Shown: positions 21,401 to 27,900 of the stretch, in pieces
Numbering within the stretch: position 1 is the first letter of the stretch
Layout of the letters: every line of letters begins with the position of its first letter
Assembly: GCF_001649575.2 (NCBI RefSeq)
Contig: NC_051430.1
Location: 13,675,513 to 13,739,512 of the forward strand
DNA from: Kryptolebias marmoratus
Lineage: Eukaryota > Chordata > Actinopteri > Cyprinodontiformes > Rivulidae
Length of the DNA stretch: 64,000 nucleotides
Direction: 5' to 3'
Translations under genes and position numbers: made by a program
The notes under the pieces: model-generated
What the model was told of the DNA's origin: nothing
Seen by the model: the letters and a program-made list of their open reading frames with translations, nothing else
Databases searched by the model: none

Positions 21401-23605
21401 AAGAACAGGATTTTTCCCTCCTACCCATTCAGGTGTCCATCAGTGTGCAGCTATGGAGACTGCCAGGATGCCATGAGTTTCTGGCTGCTCTTGGTAAGTC
21501 ATCTATAACAGTGCGTCAACAATAAAAATAAATGTTATTTTTTAATATGTAACAATTTTCAAAAGTACCCTGAGAAAGTGGGAACATTTTGGTGCACATG
21601 AAACCATTTGACCATTTATGTATTTCAAGACACAGACATGAGGATCGGTGTGTCCCTGACTCACATTTGCAAAGTGATTTTGCAACAGTCATTGTCTCCT
21701 GTGTGCAGGATTTGACCTATGTGAGGTAGGCCAAGAAGAAGTGGTGCTGAAGACAGGCAAGCTGGCCAACCGACGCACTTTACACTTTGCCCTCCAGTCT
21801 CTGCTGGCGCTGTTTGGTAAATTTGTGTTTTCTTTTTGTTGTTGTTATTTTCTCATGCTGAATTTTTCTTTTGAAAAGAAAAAAAAGAACTTAATTTTGG
21901 AATCATTCAGAACATGCTTTTATGTGCTTAACAGTTCTTTTGTTTTTTTTTGGTTTTTTTTTAATCATTTTTCACAATTATCCTTTTCTCCTTTTCTTTG
22001 TTTTTAGACTCCACAGAACTGCCCAAGCGCCTGAGTCTAGACAGCTCATCTTCCCTTGAGTCTTTAGCCTCAGCCCAGTCCGTGTCTAACCCAATACCCA
22101 CAGGGTACTCAAGCCTTCCATTTTCTCCTCCTTACTTGGACAATCAAGCATCAGATGCTATCTCTGTCTACAGCCTCAGCTCTGTAACTTCATCCATGAG
22201 CTTTGCCTCCAAGTCAGATTGTGATTTTCTTGGTCATCGGCAACGAGGTGGTGCCACAGCACACTTTTCTGTTCACAAACACCCTCATGTTCCCCGTAGT
22301 CGCTCGTCTCCTCATGGGGCAGCTGCTGTGGGGTCCGGAGCACGGGGCGATGAAGAGGAATACGAGGGCTTTTCCATTATCAGCAGCGAGCCACTGGGAA
22401 GTCACTGTGACTCTCTGCCTTTGCCACCAGGCCACAGCCAGCGACATCATCGTGGAGGTAGAGGGGTTGGTGGGTCCACCGGAGCAGGGAGAGGCTACAC
22501 TGTCTCAGTTTCATCAAGAGGCAGTGTCAGCACCCCCACATCACCAGTCAAAACATCTCTGGTACCCAGCCCGAACTCACCATTTCAGAAGGTGGGTAAG
22601 GTGAGCAGTTCGGATACAGGTGAATCTGACCAGTCCAGTACTGAGACAGACAGTACTGTCAAGTCTCAGGAAGAAAAAACTGTCAATCTCGATCCCCAAG
22701 AGCTGGCCCAGAAAATTCTGGAGGAGACTCACAGCCATTTACGTGCTGTAAGCAGTCTCCAGCGGGCCGGAGCAGAGGGTGGAACAGGTGCCGCAACCAC
22801 AGCTCGAAGCAGCACATTCCGCTCCTCTGAAACCAGCGCATTCAGCCGTCCTAACAGCAGCGCTAGTGGCCGAGCTCAGTCTTCCCCGAGACCCAAACCT
22901 CCCTCTCGTTCATCTTCCCTGCAGAAGATAAGCTCTGGATACAATAGTCCTGCAGTCTCTGAGTCTTCCCAAAAGGAGGGCAGCCATCCTTCACCCACTT
23001 TGGACAGCCATGCACAGTTTAAATTGAAGTACCCAAGCTCTCCTTACAGTGGCCACATTTCTCGTTCCCCAAGTAATGTGTCTCCCAGTTCTGGTCACCA
23101 GTCACCAGCTGGTAGTGCTCCATCTCCTGCTCTGTCCTACTCCTCCACAGGCTCTGCATGTTCTACATCAGCTGATGTGCCAGATCTGGACAGGCTGAGA
23201 AGAGGGGTCATTGATGAAAAAGTCCAAGCTATCCACAATCTGAAGACCTTTTGGGCCAACGCTGCAGCTCAGCAACAGCATCATCTAGGTCCTGTCAGAG
23301 CCATCCACGGCACTCCTGGACCTATTGCTTCTGCTGGCAGAGATGTACTGAGCCTTCTAAACTTGTCCCCACGGCACTGCTCCCCTAATGATGGCCAAGA
23401 CAGCCTGGAGCTGCGGGAGCTGGGACTGGATAGCAGTAGCAAGAACTCTTCCAATGGTCACCACTGTTCCAACCCTAGAAAAGTTGCCCCATCGCCTACT
23501 ATTTCCACAAGCAGTAGCCCTGGTGCTCGTTCAATTCGACTACCTGCTGGCAATGGATACAAATTCCTGTCACCTGGAAGATTTTTTCCCTCTTCTAAAT
23601 GCTGA
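1..23605 (+). CDS. ttc28: TTC28 (tetratricopeptide repeat protein 28), 3' part, 18 exons
   Basis: Exons: 1-462, 1636-2159, 7410-7519, 10479-10608, 10725-10943, 12484-12643, 14555-14695, 17471-17615, 17782-17961, 18082-18626, 18767-19014, 19105-19229, 19306-19537, 20148-20224, 20787-20810, 21364-21493, 21709-21816, 22008-23605. All introns are GT-AG and phases match, giving one frame of 1718 residues ending at TGA 23603. The human protein is about 2480 residues, so the N-terminal third lies left of the window. Residues 1 to about 380 hold nine TPR units of about 40 residues; about 615-970 is a CHAT-type domain; the rest is Ser/Pro-rich and probably disordered, ending in a conserved FFPSSKC tail. 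From the literature, TTC28 is a large TPR protein at the centrosome, spindle midzone and midbody that binds Aurora B and helps midzone organisation in cytokinesis. Identity rests on near-identity over many exons; that the CHAT domain is inactive is my inference. Confidence 0.97.
463..1635 (+). other. TTC28 intron, no feature seen
   Basis: AT-rich sequence between matched splice sites. An open stretch at 946-1380 has no protein-like composition or splice logic. I see no RNA gene and no clear repeat. Confidence 0.7.
1636..2159 (+). CDS. ttc28: TTC28 exon, TPR units 4-8
   Basis: Acceptor tttttcag at 1635. The split Arg codon is completed at 1636, followed by AMGNLQQSLVCFEKRL. It holds about four and a half TPR units, including the segments YGNLGLTYESLGNYERAV and YLQEG. 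The donor is gtgagt at 2160. This large exon is highly conserved in vertebrate TTC28. Confidence 0.96.
3818..3857. repeat. Perfect 16-bp inverted repeat, 8-nt loop
   Basis: The left arm 3818-3833 (atgtgtaactttgtga) is the exact reverse complement of the right arm 3842-3857, with loop cattagta. It would form a stable hairpin in RNA or cruciform DNA. It lies just upstream of a LINE remnant and may be the core of a short palindromic element. Confidence 0.9.
3885..4125 (-). mobile_element. LINE reverse-transcriptase C-terminal fossil
   Basis: Read on the minus strand, this stretch encodes a broken peptide with RFGHVQRRDSGHIG, a stop, then RRKRGRPQ and VSKEDM. This resembles the W/R-F-G-H-V-x-R-R ... 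R-K-R-G-R-P-x-R-R-W ... K-E-D-M signature after the reverse transcriptase domain in many fish non-LTR retrotransposons. The in-frame stop and short length show a dead 5'-truncated copy. Family (RTE or Rex type) is not certain. Confidence 0.7.
4157..4235. mobile_element. Possible Tc1/mariner-like terminal fragment
   Basis: The string cagtggtaagaaaaagtg followed by tgggcacccc resembles the termini of fish Tc1-like elements (cagtggtatgaaaaagtgtt followed by gcccc). Only one end is visible and divergence is high, so the call is weak. Confidence 0.35.
5367..5715. promoter_or_regulatory. CpG-rich patch with twin CACGTG E-boxes in TTC28 intron
   Basis: This stretch has clearly more CpG than the AT-rich sequence around it. 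Two perfect palindromic CACGTG E-boxes lie at 5484-5489 and 5494-5499, exactly 10 bp apart, followed by a CpG run at 5518-5535. It could be an intronic enhancer or weak alternative promoter for bHLH-ZIP or bHLH-PAS factors. No direct evidence of activity. Confidence 0.3.
6008..6025. repeat. (TG)n microsatellite
   Basis: Nine uninterrupted TG units in a TTC28 intron. Confidence 0.95.
6905..6923. repeat. (AC)n microsatellite
   Basis: About nine AC units in a TTC28 intron. Confidence 0.95.
7189..7213. repeat. (GT)n microsatellite
   Basis: About twelve GT units, about 200 bp before the next TTC28 exon. Confidence 0.95.
7410..7519 (+). CDS. ttc28: TTC28 exon, TPR unit 8/9 junction
   Basis: Encodes LRLAEQLARREDEAKI and then LGLSLWASGNLEEAQHQ, the end of the TPR array. 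Acceptor ttctgacag, donor gtaaag. The first two bases complete a Gly codon. Confidence 0.95.
7520..10478 (+). other. TTC28 intron, no gene
   Basis: About 3 kb of AT-rich intron with T-rich runs near 8092-8131, a short (CA) run near 8264 and one CTCF-like core (listed). I see no RNA gene and no confident transposon. Confidence 0.7.
10208..10221 (-). promoter_or_regulatory. CTCF-like core, one mismatch
   Basis: The minus strand reads TCACTAGATGGCAG against the vertebrate CTCF core CCASYAGRKGGCRS, with one mismatch at the first base. It is a sequence match only. Confidence 0.3.
10479..10608 (+). CDS. ttc28: TTC28 exon
   Basis: Encodes LYRASALFETIRHEAQ and continues to ALQRVLVSLG. This helical linker follows the last TPR. 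Acceptor atcgtcag, donor gtgagc, phase 1 end. Confidence 0.95.
10725..10943 (+). CDS. ttc28: TTC28 exon
   Basis: Encodes HHDEALAVAERGRTRAFADL, then a VEHILDTVNSQRALVLYFS segment and SWLLAPGAG. The ERGRTRAFADLL motif is typical of the linker between TPR arrays and CHAT domains in TPR-CHAT proteins. Only 116 bp separate it from the preceding exon. Confidence 0.95.
10944..12483 (+). other. TTC28 intron, possible regulatory stretch
   Basis: No gene seen. The sequence 11660-12010 is less AT-biased than its surroundings and carries a perfect AP-1 site TGACTCA at 11783-11789. It may be a noncoding regulatory element but nothing proves it. Confidence 0.5.
12484..12643 (+). CDS. ttc28: TTC28 exon
   Basis: Encodes ILKFHEVYLGEGVSE and LEQHIASAREALGVESYYS. 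The middle is Gly/Ser-rich and variable, as in human. The acceptor cctctgtcttctccatctcaaaag is tolerable; the donor is gtggga. Confidence 0.93.
12644..14554 (+). other. TTC28 intron with assembly gap
   Basis: No gene seen. A run of 15 N (14247-14261) interrupts a poly-G tract. The stretch 13640-13860 is GC-richer and open on both strands, but without splice sites or protein similarity I can recognise. Confidence 0.7.
14231..14266. repeat. Poly-G tract with 15-N assembly gap
   Basis: A run of G surrounds 15 N at 14247-14261. The gap probably arose because the homopolymer could not be sequenced; its true length is unknown. Confidence 0.9.
14555..14695 (+). CDS. ttc28: TTC28 exon
   Basis: Encodes CSSSETESEAGDLLDQQFEE and NKLNSVTDPTGFLRMVSRNN, ending in LFNR with a split Arg codon. 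Close to identical to vertebrate TTC28. Acceptor ttgtctgtcag, donor gtaggg. Confidence 0.95.
16588..16601 (-). promoter_or_regulatory. CTCF core motif, full consensus match
   Basis: The minus strand reads CCACTAGATGGCAG, fitting every position of CCASYAGRKGGCRS. It lies in a TTC28 intron. Occupancy cannot be judged from sequence. Confidence 0.4.
16655..16835 (+). repeat. Fish interspersed repeat remnant
   Basis: The series actcaaaaagtaatggatg, gattttgatgaaatt-like text, a gatccgg block and aggcagaggtttacactctc follows the order of a widespread fish interspersed repeat (…gattttgatgaaattttcag…ggatccgg…ggcggaggtttgcgctctc…) that I recall. I cannot give its family name. It has no coding capacity. 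Confidence 0.55.
17471..17615 (+). CDS. ttc28: TTC28 exon, start of CHAT region
   Basis: Encodes SCQSMTSLFSNTMSP, then SSLPRRSSN, and LRALYDLLIAPMEG, where the CHAT-type domain begins. Acceptor tctgttcag, donor gtgagt. Confidence 0.95.
17782..17961 (+). CDS. ttc28: TTC28 exon, CHAT domain
   Basis: Sixty codons: GLMHSSGPVGRHRQLVMVLE, GELYLIPFALLKGSSSNEY and YERFSLIAVPS. The motif L-x-x-V-L-E-G-x-L-x-x-I-P-F-A-L-L is the classic N-terminal beta-strand pair of CHAT domains. The donor is a weak gtttaa. Confidence 0.95.
18082..18626 (+). CDS. ttc28: TTC28 exon, CHAT domain with conserved His
   Basis: Encodes MAAVVGNPKLP, WLWGPMPTAEEEA, ATKERVMSALTQAEC, the H-F-A-T-H motif (second His near residue 772 of the window product) and ending LPVKLVVLG. 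A Gly/Arg/Ser-rich insert between the CHAT strands is longer than in mammals. Donor gtacgt; phase 2. Confidence 0.96.
18767..19014 (+). CDS. ttc28: TTC28 exon, CHAT domain core
   Basis: Encodes SYQESSSKVTADGVVGLTRA followed by FLAAGAQCVLVSLWPVPVAA. CHAT proteases carry L-S-A-C-x-T at the start of this block; here the equivalent is L-G-S-Y-Q-E. Acceptor ggctacag, donor gttagg. Confidence 0.96.
19105..19229 (+). CDS. ttc28: TTC28 exon, end of CHAT domain
   Basis: Encodes YMLIGNDVKLNSPSSLIGQA and ARDALRVLLHL. W-A-G-Y-M-L-I-G across the junction is the typical CHAT C-terminal strand. Confidence 0.95.
19306..19537 (+). CDS. ttc28: TTC28 exon
   Basis: Encodes VEKSLQRIQNGQRNSMYTSQ and QSVENKVGGVPGWQALLTAV, then PAAVFFPTADPGDRLQQC. 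Function of this post-CHAT region is not known. Only 76 bp of intron precede it. Confidence 0.95.
19538..20147 (+). other. TTC28 intron, nothing seen
   Basis: AT-rich intron without recognisable elements. Confidence 0.7.
20148..20224 (+). CDS. ttc28: TTC28 exon
   Basis: Encodes LPPPALQALCKLITASEAGE QLINR across 77 bases. Acceptor catcttag, donor gtaggg; ends in phase 0. Confidence 0.94.
20225..20786 (+). other. TTC28 intron, nothing seen
   Basis: AT-rich intron; no gene or clear repeat. Confidence 0.7.
20787..20810 (+). CDS. ttc28: TTC28 24-nt microexon
   Basis: Encodes AVKNMVAM, matching the RAVKNMVGML segment of mammalian TTC28. Acceptor gatctgaag is weak in pyrimidines; donor gtaagtg is strong. 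It is in phase 0 on both sides, so skipping would delete eight residues without a frameshift. Confidence 0.92.
20811..21363 (+). other. TTC28 intron, nothing firm
   Basis: A short cctccaccaagg block at 21098-21112 faintly resembles the end of the repeat at 16655-16835 in reverse, too short to call. Otherwise AT-rich. Confidence 0.6.
21364..21493 (+). CDS. ttc28: TTC28 exon
   Basis: Encodes LHQVLVQLQTGEKEQDFS, then IQVSISVQLWRLPGCHEFLA and ALG. Acceptor tttttaccag, donor gtaagt. Confidence 0.95.
21709..21816 (+). CDS. ttc28: TTC28 exon
   Basis: Encodes FDLCEVGQEEVVLKTGKLAN, then RRTLHFALQSLLALF. Acceptor tgtgtgcag, donor gtaaat. Confidence 0.95.
22008..23605 (+). CDS. ttc28: TTC28 last coding exon, Ser-rich C-terminal tail
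   Basis: Begins STELPKRLSLDSSSSLESLA after the split Asp codon and runs 532 residues to TGA at 23603. It is Ser/Pro/Gly-rich, probably disordered, with conserved islands: EEEYEGFSIIS, SSDTGESDQSSTETDSTVKS, LDPQELAQKILEE, FKLKYPSSPYSGHIS, RDVLSLLNLSPRH and the terminal NGYKFLSPGRFFPSSKC. Between islands it differs freely from mammals. Conservation of short motifs in a disordered tail suggests binding or phosphorylation sites. Confidence 0.97.
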
Positions 23606-24360
23606 AATGTTCAAAATGATCATTTTTTTTTGTCTGTAAAGTACTATCCCTGTGAGCTGGAGGAGTAGGGCACCTTTCCAAGACTAATATTAGTCCACCA
23701 AACTTGACTGACAGTCAAACGGCTTTCTTTGGCTAGTGAGTGTGCTCCTGCAGAGGCACATGAATGCTTTGGAAACTGTCTTGTCTTTGTGCCCATAACA
23801 CTGTAAATGGCAATGAGAAATACTCAACGACCTGATACTGTGTTTGTGTGTAACTGTGTCAGGTGGATATAAATGCAATTTTTTTTTTTTTCTTTCAAAA
23901 AAATCTTTGTGTGGGCCAAGATGCAACAACTGTTGATTCCCTTCATTCTATTTTTTGGGTTGTTTTGAAATTTATTTGTTATTGTTATTATTGTTTGTTA
24001 TTGTTGTTAATATTAAAAATAATAATTATTATGTTTTGTAAATTAACTTTGTGTTTCACAATCAGTATTAAGCATTTTTATATAATTAAAAAGTGAACAA
24101 ATCTGTACCATGTTAAGATGGATGGAGTGGGAAAAAAAGATTTAATATTTTTTATTGAAATCAGAAAGGGCATTTTGCCTGATTTCTTTGTGATCTGAGT
24201 GTCTGCTCTGAAGCATGGATTCTCTTGCTATTCAGTGTTAAGTATCATGTATGACTTTTTAGCCCATGACTTTTTGAAATTAAAAAAAATGTCGATTTCA
24301 CAACCGCCATCTCTCATTTATCAGTAAACTGTTACAATAAAAAAAAACATGTTTACTTTC
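23606..24360 (+). other. ttc28: TTC28 3' UTR
   Basis: AT-rich sequence after the stop. The best poly(A) signal is AATAAA at 24336-24341, giving a UTR of about 750 bases; ATTAAA-like hexamers near 24085 and 24280 are alternatives. Confidence 0.6.
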
Positions 24361-24660
24361 TTGTACTCCAGACTTGCCATTATTTTGTTTAGTAGCTTTA
24401 TGAAATGTGTGTGCACATGTTCACCACACACTTTTTTTGCTTTACAAATACCAGCTTTAGTATAAGAAAACAAGAATAGTGTTTGTGTGTACACAATATA
24501 TTTTACACCTTGAACGTTTCAGTTTTCAACTTAGGACAGTTACAGTAAGGGTCCAAAATGAATTAATCTGTCATCAGGATGGTATTTTATAAAGCAGTCA
24601 TAAATTTAACTTGCAAATCAGAACATTAATGAACAATGTAAACAAAAACACGATAGATAG

Positions 24661-24725
<65 letters not shown>

Positions 24726-24779
24726 GTCTGAAGTCTTAAAAGAGTGCTGTAAGGGCTCTAGAAGCTATAATATTGATTT
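24361..24779. other. Intergenic TTC28-PITPNB, with microsatellite
   Basis: Short spacer between a poly(A) signal and the next promoter. It contains the GATA array and nothing else I recognise. Confidence 0.7.
24652..24723. repeat. (GATA)n microsatellite
   Basis: About eighteen GATA/TAGA units with one interruption (gataa) near 24678. It lies between TTC28 and PITPNB, about 200 bp upstream of the PITPNB start. Confidence 0.97.
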
Positions 24780-24929
24780 CATTGGTTAATTCTTGTTAGT
24801 GGGCGTGTCCTTTTTCATTCAACAAATCACTGCTTACGTAGGCGGTAACGGGCGGAGCCCCTACATTTCATGACGTCAGTGTCAGCGGCAGCAGGGCAGT
24901 GCCAGCGGTACTGAAAGAAACAAGTAGCG
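24780..24929 (+). promoter_or_regulatory. pitpnb: PITPNB core promoter and 5' UTR
   Basis: An inverted CCAAT box (ATTGG) at 24781-24785, a GC box GGGCGG at 24850-24855 and a perfect palindromic CRE TGACGTCA at 24871-24878 lie within 150 bp of the ATG. No TATA box. CpG density rises here and continues into intron 1 to about 25400. This fits a housekeeping, CREB/ATF-responsive promoter; the transcription start is probably between the CRE and 24920. Confidence 0.65.
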
Positions 24930-24949
24930 ATGGTTCTCATCAAAGAATA
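24930..24949 (+). CDS. pitpnb: PITPNB exon 1 (20 coding bases)
   Basis: Encodes MVLIKE plus two bases of Tyr7. Kozak context gcgATGG has purine at -3 and G at +4. Donor gtaagt. A first coding exon this short is usual for PITP genes. Confidence 0.92.
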
Positions 24950-27900
24950 GTAAGTGTATTCTTTCTGTTTGAACACTTCTTATGCTCATTTGAAACCCCT
25001 GTTTGATTATACTATCAAGTCTGCTCGGTCGGGGTGGTTCTTTCAGTGTCAAACAAAAGTAAAACTTTTCGTCGGTGCCTGTTCAGACACGAGGGGTCGG
25101 GAGGAAGAAGAAGATACTGGGATTGCTTAAGAGCTATTCTGGCCCACCGGCTTTGACGGGAGCATAGCGTTGTTTGACAGCTGTTGTTTTCTTTCTGTGC
25201 TTTCCTTTGTGTTCACGCTAAATTGGTGGCTTCTTTAGACTCGGATTGGGCTGCTTGCTCGCGCTATGAGCACTGACTTTTGTGTTCTCCAGCTTAGAAC
25301 TTCGAGTAATATGCTAACGCTAAGTTAGCTAACCGAGAGCGTCACCTGGATGGGGAAGTCACTTTTAGCTCACTAGCTGTCTGTTCTGACTCAGTCATCT
25401 TGGCCGCGACCAATGTAACAAATTGCGTAAAACAGGGCTTTCGTGTCAAACTGAGTTGTTTTTAGTCACCTAGCTTGGTGCTTTCAGCCAGTGTGTTTCG
25501 AGCGGTTTTGCTATTTTTAGCTTTTGAAAACATTAATCACGTTTTGCTCCACTGTGCGAGCCAGGTCTGAGGGAGAAATAGGCATTTGATTGTTTGTAAT
25601 AAAGGCCAGAAGGAGCGACTTCACTTGGTAACAGACACCATTGTTGTGAGCCATCGATTCAAAGCCCCAAGATATCATTTTGCCAACCAGGATTTTAATC
25701 AGTGATGCAGAGCTTCCTTTGTGTTTAGATGTGTTAACAAACAGCACCTCAATATACTTCCTTCAGATTTCAAAATTGCCACCTTCCAATAATTATCCTC
25801 AATATACATGAAGCAATACAATGAAAATAAAGAGCCATGTTCTTGTTGTAGCAAACAACATGCCACTGTAATTATTTTTCACATACTTGATGTTTCAAAC
25901 CACATTTAAACTCATACTTACTGAGCCTAAATCTAAAATATCTGACACTGTTTTTGTTTTATTCCCAATTCAACAAAGTAACTGAACAAACTTTTATCAG
26001 CTCCATCCATCCATCTAGTGTCTAAACCCATCTGTGGGGAAAAATAAATAATTGCACAAGTTGAACCCATCCTTCTGTAGGATGTTACAGTGCCTGTAGA
26101 AAGTATTCCCCTTCTGGATGTTTTGTGCTTCCATTTTTGTCAGAAATCAATCATGGTCTATACCAATTGGCATTTTTGACAAAAAGTGATCACCAAAATA
26201 CCTTCAGTGTCAAAGTGAAATCAAATTTTTACAGAGTTATACCAATTAAATAAAAATATATGTAATGTTAAATAAGCGACTGCATAAATATCCACCCCTT
26301 TCACATCAGTAACTTGTTTTCACTGTATGCTTCATTGTTTTGCTGGGGGAAAAAAATCTTCCTCCTAACCATAGTGTTTTTGCAGACAGTGTCAGATTGT
26401 CCTCCAGGATTTTCCAGTATTTCACGGCATTCATTTGACCCTTTATCTTTACAAGCCGTCTTGTGAAGTTGTAACTTACAAGCGTGTTCGTTTTTACACA
26501 TGTGACAGTCATCCCACTGTTCCCTGAAACTTTGATTGTGTCAAAACCTAACCTCACTCATCACAAGGCCATGCTTTAGAGAAGAGATTAAACATCCTTT
26601 TCTGAGTGTCACGTCTGTGCAGCCTCAGTGTGAGTTCAGGATAATGTAGTAATGTCAGATCTGGAGAAAACACAGATTTTGTTAATGGTTGTCACTCCTC
26701 GTCAAAATAAACTGAAGTAGTTTTAGGTTTAGGGTTTAGGGATAAAGCCTGGCTTTAGATTTATACATGGAGAAAACTCTGCTTCATACTTTTTTTCTCT
26801 CTCTTTTGCATGGTGTGGTTAGGGAGGGGAAACTTCTGCCTCATCGATTTAAATAAGTGGTTGTAATCACAGCTCGGTACATCCTCAGAACAATGTCAAA
26901 GCAAGAACAGCTGAGTATAAGTTTGGTGGTGTGCGTTTAGGTATTTTAATGATTCAAACAGAATCTTCTTATTTATTATTTTTCAGCCATGCTTTCTGCC
27001 ACTGGTCTGTGAAACACATTGGCGAATTTTCTCACCCCAAATTCCTACTTTGCATCTTTTGTGCTCCTTCTTTTCCCTCATCATATTGAGCCTTTCTTTG
27101 GCTCGCTGTTACACCCAGTCTCGGGTTTACTTGGCTCTGACTTTTCCGTTTAGTTTTAGTGATGAGTGTGTCATGTTGCGTAGTCAGCAGTGCGTCAAAC
27201 AGGCCAGTAATAGTTTTTTTTCCCCCCCTCCTCTGTTGAACAGTGGCCTTGAAAGTTTCTGTCTTGCGGTAAAAAGGGTTTCGGTTTGTCTTACGTTCAG
27301 GTGCAAGTCATGACTGAGGCTGAAAAGTTTCTCGTCACAGTCGATTTGAAATTTTCAAATAATGCTAACAAAATAACTATTGAATGCAGATTTGTGAGGG
27401 CAGTTACACACCCATCAGCCATGTCATTATGACCACTGACATGAACTGAAGAATGTCACGTATCTTTACAGTCGCCTGCAGTGAGCGGTGTGCATTAGAG
27501 GTCGACTGATATGAGTTTTCTATGACTCGTGTCAGTCTTTAGAAATCTAGGTCGATATATGCATCTTTTTATTTATTTATTTTTTTTGTTTAAATATGTA
27601 ATTTTAATTTAACAAAATATAACAATAACTAAATAAACACATGTTGAAAAACATTTGGAATAACCTGTTTACTTTAAAATATTATATATGAGGATTCGCA
27701 CCTCTAAAGAAATGTGGGCTGCAGTGATCTGATTTTAGCAGCTGCTGGTGCATCTTCACTTTCCTCCGCCATAATTAAGTATGTGAAGACAAATTTATGT
27801 ATTTATTTGGCCAATATTGGCTGATTGAAACTGGTCAGTTAATTAATTGTTCTGTTTCTAGTGAGCGTATTAAGTGAGCATTCACTCGATAAAAATTGAT

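Noticed and set aside
24652..24723. Regular short repeats as a CRISPR-like array
   Set aside because: It is a plain GATA microsatellite without spacers, in a vertebrate genome.
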